Counted from the first letter of the stretch, positions 16,914 to 25,765 are shown. The stretch is DNA of 64,000 bases from Bacillus sp. SORGH_AS_0510 (GCF_030818775.1 NZ_JAUTAU010000001.1:2422001-2486000); one strand, 5' to 3'. Translations and numbers: made by a program. The notes: generated from the letters alone by a model not told the origin.

Positions 16914-18317
16914 TTGGAGAAAGAAAAGAACCATCTGCATAAAAGTCTGACGCCTATCCATTTATGGGGTATAGCAGTGGGTATGGTTATCTCTGGTCAG
17001 TATTTTGGTTGGAATTACGGGTTTGAGCAAGGGGGTACCATTGGCCTTGCTATTGCCGCACTCATAATTACTGTTTTCTATACGACGTTTATTTTTAGTT
17101 ACTCTGAGTTATCAACCTCTATTCCACATGCGGGTGGTCCTTCGGCTTATGCTAGAAAGGCAATGGGGCCGTTTATGGGGTTTGTAACAGGGTTAGCCTG
17201 TTTGCTTGAATTTGTATTTGCTCCACCAGCAATTGCTGTTTCAGTGGGTGCATACATTAATTTCTTAGTTCCTAGCATTAATGCCGTCTATGCAACAGTC
17301 GGAATGTTTGTTTTGTTTATTTTAGTCAACCTCATTGGGGTAAAGGGAGCTGCAATTATTGAATTGGTAGCTACCATTATGGCACTTATTGGTTTAGCAA
17401 TTTATTATGTAGCAGGGTTACCACATGTACAAACATCTAATATTTTTAATGAAACGGCCTTCTCAAATGGCTGGTCAGGGGTTATGGCTGCCATTCCATT
17501 TGCAATTTGGTTTTTCCTGGCTATCGAAGGAGGCGCCATGGCTGCAGAAGAGGTTCGTGATCCGAAGAAGGATATCCCGAAAGGATTCATCTCAGGAATT
17601 TTAACACTTGGTATTGCAACGGTTTTAACTTTATTTGTAACAGCGGGACTTGGAGGCGGGACCGGCAAACCTGCAGATTATCCACTTCCACAAGCCTTAT
17701 CAAGTGTTTATGGTGAAGGTAGTATTATTCCAATCACGGTTGCAATTATTGGTCTCTTCGGTTTAATTGCGAGTTTACACGGAATTATTATTGGTTTCTC
17801 CCGCCAGACGTTTGCTTTGGCGAGAGCAGGTTACTTACCAAAATTCCTTTCTAACCTTTCAAAAAGAGGCGTACCGCACTGGGGTCTAATTGTACCAGGT
17901 GCAATTGGTGTTATTGCTGCAGGTTCTGCAAATTTCGCCAACGCACTCATAATCCTTTCTGTATTTGGTGCGATTACTATGTACTGTTTAAGTATGGTTT
18001 CATTATTTGTATTAAGAAAGAAAGAACCAAATATGGATAGACCATTCAAAGTAAGTTACCCAGTTGTACCAGCAATTGCACTTACATTAGGTGTATTTTC
18101 TTTCTTCTGTGTTGTTAAATACAGTGTTCTAACAACATCTTTACCATTGTTTGGAGTAGAAATTCCCTTAGGTTATGTTATTTTATCAATCTTTGGAGTG
18201 GCACTTGTCTACTATTTCTTAGTAGGTTCTAAAAACCTACGACCAATGTCCGAGGAATTCGTTTCCATTGAAGACGTCACTTCACATGAAGAATTAAAAG
18301 ATGTTGCAAACAGATAA
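16914..18317 (+). CDS. eat: APC-family ethanolamine permease (Eat type)
   Basis: A 467-aa integral membrane protein with about 12 hydrophobic segments of the amino acid-polyamine-organocation family. The N-terminal stretch LTPIHLWGIAVGMVISGQYF and the following SIPHAGGPSAYARKAMGP and EFVFAPPAIAVSVGAYIN are characteristic of ethanolamine permeases. It starts at TTG behind AAAAGGGG. No terminator is evident between mdh and this gene (120-base gap), so it may be the last gene of the eut transcript; a terminator follows it. It would supply the substrate in place of the EutH family, which is absent from this window. Confidence 0.88.
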   Translation: MEKEKNHLHKSLTPIHLWGIAVGMVISGQYFGWNYGFEQGGTIGLAIAALIITVFYTTFIFSYSELSTSIPHAGGPSAYARKAMGPFMGFVTGLACLLEFVFAPPAIAVSVGAYINFLVPSINAVYATVGMFVLFILVNLIGVKGAAIIELVATIMALIGLAIYYVAGLPHVQTSNIFNETAFSNGWSGVMAAIPFAIWFFLAIEGGAMAAEEVRDPKKDIPKGFISGILTLGIATVLTLFVTAGLGGGTGKPADYPLPQALSSVYGEGSIIPITVAIIGLFGLIASLHGIIIGFSRQTFALARAGYLPKFLSNLSKRGVPHWGLIVPGAIGVIAAGSANFANALIILSVFGAITMYCLSMVSLFVLRKKEPNMDRPFKVSYPVVPAIALTLGVFSFFCVVKYSVLTTSLPLFGVEIPLGYVILSIFGVALVYYFLVGSKNLRPMSEEFVSIEDVTSHEELKDVANR

Positions 18318-18339
18318 AATATAACTATTGAAAAGATTA

Positions 18340-18369
18340 AGCGGTCTCCTTAGGGGGGACTGCTTTTTT
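18340..18369 (+). terminator. Terminator ending the eut operon
   Basis: AGCGGTCTCC pairs with GGGGGACTGCT (with wobble pairs) and is followed by TTTTTT, 20 bases past the permease stop. Confidence 0.75.
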
Positions 18370-18478
18370 AGTAATCTATGATTCATAGTGAATATAATTA
18401 GTTTTTTTGGAATAATCATAGTAATAACTTGACCCAATTTGGTCTTAGTTCAAACCTTTTAGAAGGGGGTGAATGTGA

Positions 18479-18619
18479 ATGGAAGTCGTAATTGGATTCG
18501 CTTTGGTGATCATTACACTTGTAGTTGGTTCAGCCATTGGTCTGAGAGCAAATAAAAATGTTAGAGCTTTTAATGAGGAAGAACATGAGATTTTCGTTGG
18601 AAGTGATGAAAAAGTCTAA
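18479..18619 (+). CDS. 46-aa single-pass membrane protein
   Basis: A short gene with its own ribosome site (AGAAGGGGGTG) encodes one transmembrane helix (residues about 4-22: VIGFALVIITLVVGSAIGL) followed by an acidic cytoplasmic-type tail (FNEEEHEIFVGSDEKV). It ends 20 bases before the next permease gene, whose ribosome site AAAGGAG lies in the gap. Small one-helix partners encoded directly before transporters are known for some sodium-symporter families, so this may be an accessory subunit of the neighbouring permease. That function is inferred from position only; I do not recognise the family. Confidence 0.7.
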   Translation: MEVVIGFALVIITLVVGSAIGLRANKNVRAFNEEEHEIFVGSDEKV

Positions 18620-18639
18620 GCACGAAAGGAGAAAAAGCT

Positions 18640-20175
18640 ATGAAAAATAAAGATCAACAAATGCTGGCAGACAAAAAGCAGCTCAATCGTTATGGATATG
18701 CACAAGAATTACTTCGTGATATGGGTGGATTTTCAAACTTTGCCATTTCTTTTTCCATTATTTCGATTTTAACAGGTGCTGTTTCTCTATACGGCCATGG
18801 ATTACTGTATGGGGGACCTGGGATGATGGGATTTGGTTGGACCATCGTTGCCCTTTTTGTATTGTTAATTGCGGCCTCTTTATCTGAACTCGCTTCAGCA
18901 ATCCCAACAGCAGGGGCTTTATATCACTGGGCTGCTGCTTTAAAGGGCACGAGAATTGGCTGGTATACCGCCTGGATAAATTTAATTGGCCAAATCGGAA
19001 TTGTAGCAGGAATCGATTATTCTGTCGCCTTATTTGCAGACCCACTCCTAGCAACTATTTTCAACTATTCTTCTACTGATACTACCATCTTAATAGTTTT
19101 TGGCATCGTCCTCCTTTTACACGGAATCCTAAACCATGTTGGCATTAAAATTGTTGCTAAATTGAATGATTTTTCGGCTTGGTATCATATGATTGTTGTT
19201 GCCATTTTAGTAGTGAGTCTTGCCTTTTTTACAAAAGATGGGCTACAGCCAATCGATTATTTATTCCAAGTGGGAACAACATTCTCGGATAAACCTTATT
19301 TTCTAGCCTTTTTAATTGGTTTGTTGCAAGCACAATGGACCTTTACAGGTTATGATGCATCTGCGCATACGATTGAAGAGACGGTTCACCCAAGGGTACG
19401 TGCACCATGGGGTATTTTCAACTCTGTCGCATTTTCTTTTGTATTTGGTTTTATCATGCTTTCATTTGTTACACTTTCAATTCATGATGCGAGTGGAGCG
19501 GTTAACTCTGATAATGCTTTCATCTATGTTATCAGCCAAGCATTAGGAGGTACATTTGGAAATATCGTTCTTTGGCTCGTTACATTTGCTATGTTCTTCT
19601 GCGGTCTCTCATCAATCACCTCGTTTTCACGCATGATGTATGCTTTTTCGCGGGATAAAGGTATGCCGTTTAGCAAGCACTGGGCAGAAATCAGCCGAAA
19701 ATATCGTACTCCAGCAAAAGCCATTTGGCTCTCAGTTATTCTTTCTTTTGTCTTAGCCTTAATCGATTACATCACAAAGTTCATCAATCCAGACGTAGGT
19801 TACTCTACGATCGCGTTTTTAACGGCGGTGAGTGTAGTTGGTTTATATGTAGCTTACGGCATTCCTATCTTTCTGAAATTAAGGGCTGAATCAAAAGGGA
19901 TATTCTTACCTAAACATTACGGTCCCTGGAGTTTAGGAAAATGGAGCAAACCAATTAATGTAATTAGTTTAATTTGGATTCTCTTTATTTGTATCATCAT
20001 GGTAATTCCTCCAAATCAAATGGCTGCCTACGCGTTAGGAGGCATGTTTGTCATTCTAATCATCATGGATTTGGGTTATTACAAAAAGCATTTTAAAGGT
20101 CCTCAAGCTGCGTTAGAAAAATCAGTTGAAGAAATTAAAAGATTGGAAGAAGAATTCGAACATGAAAAACAATAA
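18640..20175 (+). CDS. APC-superfamily amino acid/amine permease
   Basis: The 511-aa protein has about 12 membrane segments and belongs to the APC group that includes GABA, choline and other amine permeases; segments such as GGFSNFAISFSIISILTG, SELASAIPTAGALYHW and GYDASAHTIEET are typical of that subfamily. The C-terminus is a charged helix (ALEKSVEEIKRLEEEFEHEKQ). It follows the 46-aa membrane protein in a probable two-gene operon separated from eut by a terminator. Substrate cannot be assigned; proximity to eut suggests an amine but does not prove it. Confidence 0.85.
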   Translation: MKNKDQQMLADKKQLNRYGYAQELLRDMGGFSNFAISFSIISILTGAVSLYGHGLLYGGPGMMGFGWTIVALFVLLIAASLSELASAIPTAGALYHWAAALKGTRIGWYTAWINLIGQIGIVAGIDYSVALFADPLLATIFNYSSTDTTILIVFGIVLLLHGILNHVGIKIVAKLNDFSAWYHMIVVAILVVSLAFFTKDGLQPIDYLFQVGTTFSDKPYFLAFLIGLLQAQWTFTGYDASAHTIEETVHPRVRAPWGIFNSVAFSFVFGFIMLSFVTLSIHDASGAVNSDNAFIYVISQALGGTFGNIVLWLVTFAMFFCGLSSITSFSRMMYAFSRDKGMPFSKHWAEISRKYRTPAKAIWLSVILSFVLALIDYITKFINPDVGYSTIAFLTAVSVVGLYVAYGIPIFLKLRAESKGIFLPKHYGPWSLGKWSKPINVISLIWILFICIIMVIPPNQMAAYALGGMFVILIIMDLGYYKKHFKGPQAALEKSVEEIKRLEEEFEHEKQ

Positions 20176-20183
20176 AAAATAGA

Positions 20184-20217
20184 AGAGCAGTGCCCAAATT
20201 GTATGGGTGACTGCTCT
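20184..20217. terminator. Bidirectional terminator
   Basis: AGAGCAGTGCCCA pairs with TGGGTGACTGCTCT; it has an A-rich left flank and a TTTG right flank. It separates the permease gene from a convergent small gene. Confidence 0.75.
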
Positions 20218-20222
20218 TTGTC

Positions 20223-20459
20223 TTAATGAAAGTGTGTTTTGTTTTTATTAGCATAGACTTTCTCTGCTATGAAACTGAGGGAAATCCCAATAATAAATGG
20301 AACTAATGAGCCTGTTTTAACGAATAATCCATTGGTGCTAACCTTATATTGATATTCGAACATTAACCATTCAATCTTAAAGAGATGTCCAATCGCATAA
20401 AATAGACCTGTTCCTAGTACAAATGTAGTAAAACCGACTAGAAATTTCTTAAACTTCAT
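20223..20459 (-). CDS. Small two-helix membrane protein
   Basis: A 78-aa product with two hydrophobic segments (about residues 7-25 and 50-66) joined by a polar loop, and a C-terminal tail ANKNKTHFH. AAAGGAGTG lies seven bases upstream of the ATG, which supports that it is a real gene. The family was not recognised. The topology suggests both termini in the cytoplasm. It is downstream of, and may be co-transcribed with, the racemase gene on the same strand (50-base gap). Confidence 0.7.
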   Translation of the reverse strand: MKFKKFLVGFTTFVLGTGLFYAIGHLFKIEWLMFEYQYKVSTNGLFVKTGSLVPFIIGISLSFIAEKVYANKNKTHFH

Positions 20460-20509
20460 TTATTCACTCCTTTCATTGATGGTAAATATTCATTTATCAC
20501 ATGGGTGGC

Positions 20510-21205
20510 TCAATCTGTCCCAAGTGCTCTGTTAACAGCATCAAGAGCGTGAATAGATGTTGTATCAAATAACGGTACATTACAGTCTTCTTGTTTAACT
20601 AATAAACCAATTTCAGTACAGCCTAAGATGATTCCTTCTGCACCGTTTCTAATTAGATGATTAATGGTTTCTTTAAATGAAGATCTTGAAGAAGGGAGAA
20701 TTCTCCCTAAGCATAACTCTTCATATATTATAGTATTAATCATTTCTCTTTCCGGCTTGTCAGGGATTAGTACTGTAAACCCTTGTTCTTTCAGACGAGA
20801 TTTGTAAAAATCCTGCTCCATCGTATACCTGGTTCCTAGCAAGGCAATGGTCTTCATACCATGTTTTTTTATTTGGATTGCTGTTGCGTCTGCAATATGT
20901 AAAATGGGTATATTAATTTTTTCTTTAATGAGATCTATAACTTTATGCATGGTATTCGTACAAATCAAGATAAAGTCTGCGCCACCTTTTTCCAATCCTA
21001 TTGCAGCATATGCTAATATTTCTCCCGCTTTTGCCCAATTCCCTTCAGATTGGCACTGTTCAATTTCAGCAAAATCGACACTGTATAGGAGGCATTGAGC
21101 TGAATGTAAACCACCTAATCTCCTCTTCACTTCCTCGTTAATCAGGCGATAGTATTCCGCTGAAGATTCCCAACTCATTCCACCTATTAACCCGATAATT
21201 TTCAT
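20510..21205 (-). CDS. Aspartate/glutamate racemase family protein
   Basis: The 231-aa protein matches the cofactor-independent Asp/Glu racemase family: N-terminal IGLIGGMSWESSAEYYR, first catalytic cysteine in ICTNTMHK and second in LGCTEIGLLV. Such enzymes invert aspartate or glutamate by a two-cysteine mechanism. AAGGGGGG lies upstream of the ATG. D-aspartate formation for cell wall or signalling is possible; some members act on other amino acids, so the substrate is not fixed. Confidence 0.87.
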   Translation of the reverse strand: MKIIGLIGGMSWESSAEYYRLINEEVKRRLGGLHSAQCLLYSVDFAEIEQCQSEGNWAKAGEILAYAAIGLEKGGADFILICTNTMHKVIDLIKEKINIPILHIADATAIQIKKHGMKTIALLGTRYTMEQDFYKSRLKEQGFTVLIPDKPEREMINTIIYEELCLGRILPSSRSSFKETINHLIRNGAEGIILGCTEIGLLVKQEDCNVPLFDTTSIHALDAVNRALGTD

Positions 21206-21266
21206 AAGTTCCCCCCTTAATATACTTAATAATTATAATGACGATGAAAGGAGCATAAAGTTTCAG

Positions 21267-22071
21267 CTAATGTGAAACGTGTACTTCTCTATTTTTTACA
21301 TTGGAAACAGGACTCACATAGAATTTTAATGTATTAAGAATAAATAGAAACATAATAGCAGGGACCATATAATGAAGGAGACTGGAAACTGCAGTTTCGT
21401 GCCCTGTTTCTTTGACGATAAAAAGAGCGCCCTTTTGAATTACCAACTAGACCAAAGAAAAGACCGTAGGCAATATTTAATCCATAATGAAGCCCTGTAT
21501 CTGCCGAAATTGACCCAGTTCTATAGAATGCGAAAGTTAATGAAAGTCCTAAAATTATTGAAAAAATCATGTTGCTGAGACTAAACCCAGCATACCAATA
21601 GTCATCAAGTGCATAAATTAAAATACTTATTATAAAGATCCAGACAATATGAATCTTTCCTTTTAATAGATTGATTAGATAACCTTTGACAATTAAATCA
21701 ATAATTAGTGATCCAACTAAATAACCAATGAAGACTTCCACTAAGGACATTATTAAATTTACAGGCCCGTGAATGCTTACTAACTCTAAGTCGCCAATGT
21801 AAAATTGTGTACCGAACATAATTAACCAAAACTCAAAGCCAATCAGAAAGCTGATGAAAAAGTTCTTTTTCCATCCAGGTTGAAATAGCATTCCGATTCC
21901 TTTTAATCCGTCTAGTCCCACCCATTTTGAAATATAGAAAGCTAACGGAAAGAAAAGGAAAATGGATCCAAATTGAAGATATGGATTTCCAAGCTGAACG
22001 GAAATTAAATTAAAATACAAATCTAATATAAGAAAACCGATAAAGCCTTTTAGGATGTTTTTAATTAGAAT
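21267..22071 (-). pseudogene. Frameshifted CPBP-family membrane protein
   Basis: The open part (22020-21334) encodes a membrane protein ending with ADTGLHYGLNIAYGLFFGLVGNSKG, similar to the last helices of CPBP (CAAX-protease/bacteriocin-processing) proteins. After NSKG the frame turns into an Arg/Ser-rich sequence unlike the rest. Reading one base less at 21430-21436 (CCCTTTT on the plus strand) restores a natural ending, ALFIVKETGHETAVSSLLHY and so on, to a stop at 21267. At the 5' end a good ribosome site (GGAGG, 22075-22079) and a plausible N-terminus LIKNILKGFIGFLILDLYF lack a standard start codon (ATT at 22071); only TTG 22020 remains. The usual EExxxR motif appears as DLIVKGY. Decay or sequencing error at a homopolymer junction are both possible. 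Confidence 0.7.
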
Positions 22072-22180
22072 ACACCTCCAATAAAAAAGGAATTAACTAG
22101 TTAATTTTACTCTATTTAAAGGTAAAATCAACCAATTCTTCCATTCCTTTAATCCCTTAGAATTCCGGCAAAAAAATAAA

Positions 22181-22209
22181 GAGGTGAATCCATCCAAGGA
22201 TTCATCCTC
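22181..22209 (-). terminator. Terminator of the CotG-like gene
   Basis: GAGGTGAATCC and GGATTCATCCTC form a long stem; on the minus strand the hairpin is followed by TTTATTTTTTT. It lies just past the stop at 22232. Confidence 0.8.
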
Positions 22210-22231
22210 AGTTCTTTTCTAAATGGATGTT

Positions 22232-22543
22232 TTAACGTCTGCGTACTCTTAATTGCCACATGTTTCCATTATCCCAATATGTTTTCGTTTGATGATTGCT
22301 ACGAGAACTGTTTTGCCAACAAGATTTAATTTTAAAGCATTTGGTTGGATATCTTCTTGTAGTACAGCGATCTCTTGATGTATTTCGTCTAGTTGTGTGT
22401 CTACTTGAATGGCGAGTAGTTCTTCGACTAGAGGATGAAGTCTCTCTGTCACGGCTTGGTCCTCTGAACATAAAATCCCCAAAACCACCATGTCTTACCT
22501 CATCAGCTGCCCTTTGTATATTTTCTGATGAAAATTCACTCAT
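22232..22543 (-). CDS. CotG-like Ser/Arg/Thr-rich spore coat protein
   Basis: Start at ATG 22543 after GGAGGTG gives 103 aa. Residues 1-27 (MSEFSSENIQRAADEV...) are ordinary; residues about 30-70 are low complexity, rich in Ser, Thr and Arg (RETSSSSRRTTRHSSRHTT). It is divergent from and adjacent to cotH. In B. subtilis cotG and cotH have this divergent arrangement and the CotH kinase phosphorylates serines of CotG; CotG-like proteins with Ser/Arg/Lys-rich tracts are commonly next to cotH. The role is inferred from composition and position. A second frame is also open across this region (22249-22491), but only this one has a ribosome site. Confidence 0.65.
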   Translation of the reverse strand: MSEFSSENIQRAADEVRHGGFGDFMFRGPSRDRETSSSSRRTTRHSSRHTTRRNTSRDRCTTRRYPTKCFKIKSCWQNSSRSNHQTKTYWDNGNMWQLRVRRR

Positions 22544-22742
22544 TTTAGCACCTCCTTTAAAGATAGAAAAGGGAGTACGAATTTTATTTAAACTTTTACC
22601 TAAAAACCTCACTCTTCTTTTACCAATTTACGTTGGTGGAGCAATTTTTGTATGAGAAAAAGGCCTATCAAAGGAAAAATTCCTATCCAACCGTGACAAC
22701 TTTACTTGGATATTCATACGAATAAAGGAAGGAGGAATAAAA

Positions 22743-23834
22743 ATGGGCGAGGTTATAAAAGTACCAGAATATAAGCTTTTTATTAACCCAAATGACTTAA
22801 AGGAACTAAAAAGGGACATTTGGATTGAAGAACCTGTTCCAGCTCAGTTAACCATTGAAGGAAAGCGGTTTGAAATTGATTTAAGTTATCGGGGATCACA
22901 TATACGAAATTTGCCCAAAAAGTCCTACCAGATAGGCTTCTATAAACCAGCGACCTATAGAGGATCGAAACTCGTGCATTTAAATGCTGAATATAAAGAC
23001 CCCTCACTCATTCGAAACAAACTATCTTTTGACTTTTTTTCGGATATTCAAGTTTTAGCACCAAGGTCTCAACATGTTTTTTTGACACAGAACGGAAGAC
23101 CAGAAGGGGTATACTTAGAAATTGAATCTGTGGATGAAAATTTCCTACGAAAAAGAAACTTAAATAATGGAAGCATTTTTTATGCACTTGATGGTGATGC
23201 TAACTTTTCCCTTATGAGTGAATTAGACAATGAAACAAAAAAATCACTAAGTTTGGGCTATGAGAGAAAATGGGGAGATCAACAAGATAATTATTATTTA
23301 GAAGAATTTATCTTTAAAATAAATACCATAGGACAAAGGGAATTTGAAGAAGAAATACAAAATTTTGTGGATGTTAATAAGTATCTTCGGTGGGTTGCTG
23401 GAGTTATATTTACTTCGAATTATGATGGTTTTGTTCATAATTACGCATTATATAGGAACAGTGATACGGGTTTATTTGAAGTTCTTCCGTGGGATTATGA
23501 TGCTACATGGGGAAGGGATGTTAACGGAAAGACTATGGAAGCTGACTATGTTCCAATAGATGGTTTTAATACATTAACGGCAAGAATTTTAAACGTAGAT
23601 CACTTTCGTAAGCAATATGTAAACATACTAAAAAAAATAATGAAACAGCAATTCACTCTAGACTATATGGTTCCCAAGGTGGAACGATTGCTTCAATTGA
23701 TTAGACCATATGTCTTAAAAGACCCTTATAAAAGTAAACAAATGGAACAATTCGATAATGAAATGGATGTTATAAGAGAATATATAATTGAAAGAAGAAA
23801 TTATCTAAATCGAATGATGGTCCGTTTAGAGTGA
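22743..23834 (+). CDS. cotH: Spore coat protein kinase CotH
   Basis: The 363-aa protein has the CotH kinase signature: YRGSHIRNLPKKSYQIGF near residue 50, the basic catalytic segment, and the metal-binding LPWDYDATWGRD near residue 250. CotH proteins are atypical kinases that phosphorylate coat proteins CotB and CotG and are needed for outer coat assembly and germination. AAGGAAGGAGG precedes the ATG. The partner candidate lies divergently upstream. Length agrees with B. subtilis CotH (362 aa). Expression in the mother cell during late sporulation is expected from the family. Confidence 0.92.
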   Translation: MGEVIKVPEYKLFINPNDLKELKRDIWIEEPVPAQLTIEGKRFEIDLSYRGSHIRNLPKKSYQIGFYKPATYRGSKLVHLNAEYKDPSLIRNKLSFDFFSDIQVLAPRSQHVFLTQNGRPEGVYLEIESVDENFLRKRNLNNGSIFYALDGDANFSLMSELDNETKKSLSLGYERKWGDQQDNYYLEEFIFKINTIGQREFEEEIQNFVDVNKYLRWVAGVIFTSNYDGFVHNYALYRNSDTGLFEVLPWDYDATWGRDVNGKTMEADYVPIDGFNTLTARILNVDHFRKQYVNILKKIMKQQFTLDYMVPKVERLLQLIRPYVLKDPYKSKQMEQFDNEMDVIREYIIERRNYLNRMMVRLE

Positions 23835-23910
23835 AAAATTGTAGCTTTTAATACATTGGAAAAATTTATATTTAGTTGATATATTTCTATTACGGAAATC
23901 CTTTTTCTGG

Positions 23911-23940
23911 AACCATCCAAATGACTGGATGGTTTTTTTC
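23911..23940 (+). terminator. Terminator after cotH
   Basis: AACCATCCA and TGGATGGTT form a nine-base-pair stem followed by a T run. Confidence 0.8.
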
Positions 23941-23972
23941 TCTGGTTTAGATGATTTGAAAGGAGAGTAGTC

Positions 23973-24724
23973 GTGAGTATTTTCTATGAATTACATAGAG
24001 ACATTCCTAGAGAAGGTCCTGGAAACAATGAATCAACTAGGAAAGCATATAAAATTATTGAAAAGTACGTGTCGAAACCATTTATTTTAGACATTGGCTG
24101 TGGTCCAGGAATGCAAACGATGGAACTTGCTTCTTTAACAGAAGGAAGCGTCTTGGCAACTGATGTAAATGATGGATTTCTAGAAAGATTAAATGAGGTA
24201 GTAAAAAGAGAGGTTTATCACAAAAAATAACTATTGAAAAAGCTAACATGAAGTCGTTGCCTTATGATGAAGGACAATTTGATATCATTTGGTCAGAGGG
24301 AGCTATTTTCATCATCGGATTTGAAAAAGGTTTAAGGGAATGGAAGAAATACCTTTAAGAGAATGGGATAATTGTTGTTTCAGAGCTTTCCTGGATTAAA
24401 AATGACCTACCGAAAGAAGTGGAAGAGTTTTGGAGGAATGCCTATCCTGGGATGGACGGCATCAAGGAGAATAAGCAAAAAGCGGAAAAGATGGGCTATG
24501 AAGTTATTGAAACGTTTGTCCTGCCGGAGTCTGGCTGGTGGGATCATTACTATACTCCATTAGAGGAAAGAATTAGATTGTTCCGGGAAAAGTATCAAAA
24601 TAATCAAGGGATATTAAACAGTTTATCAGAATTTCAAACCGAAATAGATTTGTATAGAAAATATCCTGATTACTACGGATATGTATTCTATCTATTAAGA
24701 GGGGACAGTCCCCCGTTGCGCTAA
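23973..24724 (+). pseudogene. Broken SAM-dependent methyltransferase
   Basis: The reading frame opens at GTG after AAAGGAGAG and contains the SAM-binding motif FILDIGCGPGMQT, then stops at 24228-24230. The homologous sequence continues in another frame from about 24215 (ITIEKANMKSLPYDEGQFDI), meets an in-frame TAA at 24356, and continues as ENGIIVVSELSWIKNDLPKE to 24724. So there is one frameshift near 24200-24215 and one nonsense codon. The last eight codons (RGDSPPLR) come from the palindromic repeat at 24701-24744, so the native 3' end has also been replaced. The gene cannot give a full methyltransferase. Confidence 0.85.
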
Positions 24725-24744
24725 AGCGCCGGGGGACTGTCCCC
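24701..24744. repeat. 44-bp palindromic repeat, copy 1
   Basis: Outer arms GGGGACAGTCCCCCG and CGGGGGACTGTCCCC are perfect complements; an inner GCG...CGC stem closes a short loop. The same element, with different inner bases, recurs at 56225-56268. It supplies the stop codon of the methyltransferase relic and may act as a terminator (plus-strand flank CCCCTTATTT). Confidence 0.85.
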
Positions 24745-24748
24745 TTAT

Positions 24749-25765
24749 TTATTTTAGTTCTCTTTGTAAGGTAAAGTCACTTGTTTTGACGGAGTATGTT
24801 AAGTTCTGATCTTTCAGTTGTTTTTTCTTTTTTGTTTTTTTCTTTTTGGATATAATTCCTAATGCGTTTATGTCTAATGCTTCATCAAGTTCATTCTTAA
24901 TCATATTGATAATGAGAATTAAGATAAAATAACAAGCAAGCGGGATTAGTACAACCCATGGTGACATGTAGAATTCACGGTAATTTTGGCCAACCAGACC
25001 GGCCCATTCCTTTGAAATGGAATTTAGAAGTGGTAAGCCACGAACTTCTTCCTTTGAAACTCCCCCAATGTATACCTGAAAGGCTCCTAAATACATCATA
25101 AGTACAAGTGTTCCTAGAAGCTGTTGGATAACCATCAATAAACCATATGAAGTCAAATACGGTTTAAACTGGGTCTTTAATACATGAAAATGATCTCCTC
25201 CCATTAAATATGAACATTGGATAAATGTTTTCTTTTTTAATTCATCAACAATATCTACAGTCATAAACAAAACGGAAGGAATCCCCATTATGACTAGAAT
25301 AATAATCTGATAGATCATTACACTATAAATGGAATCTTTAATATAAGTAGTTGAAACTGGGTACATAAGTACTAAAGTAATAAGAATAGGCGGTACTAAA
25401 TTGAATACAACCAGAAAATCCTTTACTAGCGGCAGCAAACGTTTGAACCATAAGGAAAATAATAATCCGAATATGCTGCCAAGTAATACTCGAAAAAGGG
25501 TAACACCAAAAGCAGTTAATAAAGTAAATTTTGCACCATATATCATCATATACAGTATATCCGCACCATTCCGATCAGAGCCTAAGAGGTAATGAGAGGA
25601 TGGTGGAATCGGCGGTACCCCTATTAAATTTCCTTTTTTATCATATAGATAGGTCACTTTATTAAAATCCGCAGGGCCATAGTATGGATACAGTAAACTG
25701 GCAAATAGAATAATACTTAGAATGGATAATCCAATAACGGTCTTTTTATATTTTTTAAATTTCAT
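24749..25765 (-). CDS. Peptide/nickel-type ABC transporter permease, DppC-like (pair 1)
   Basis: A 338-aa membrane protein with an N-terminal helix, an extracytoplasmic loop with PPSSHYLLGSDRNGADIL (the LGTDxxGRD-like motif of OppC/DppC) and about five further helices. The EAA-type coupling loop is degenerate (SYLMGGDHFHVLKTQFKPY). The C-terminus is a Lys-rich cytoplasmic tail ending SDFTLQRELK. It overlaps the upstream permease by four bases. No ATPase or binding protein gene is adjacent. The paralogue at 26771-27775 is highly similar and has the same kind of tail. Confidence 0.82.
   Translation of the reverse strand: MKFKKYKKTVIGLSILSIILFASLLYPYYGPADFNKVTYLYDKKGNLIGVPPIPPSSHYLLGSDRNGADILYMMIYGAKFTLLTAFGVTLFRVLLGSIFGLLFSLWFKRLLPLVKDFLVVFNLVPPILITLVLMYPVSTTYIKDSIYSVMIYQIIILVIMGIPSVLFMTVDIVDELKKKTFIQCSYLMGGDHFHVLKTQFKPYLTSYGLLMVIQQLLGTLVLMMYLGAFQVYIGGVSKEEVRGLPLLNSISKEWAGLVGQNYREFYMSPWVVLIPLACYFILILIINMIKNELDEALDINALGIISKKKKTKKKKQLKDQNLTYSVKTSDFTLQRELK

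Noticed and set aside
22249..22491. 80-codon minus-strand frame overlapping the CotG-like gene
   Set aside because: It looks helical in part but has no ribosome site of its own; the overlapping frame has GGAGGTG and fits the cotH context. Kept as a caution in the CotG-like entry.
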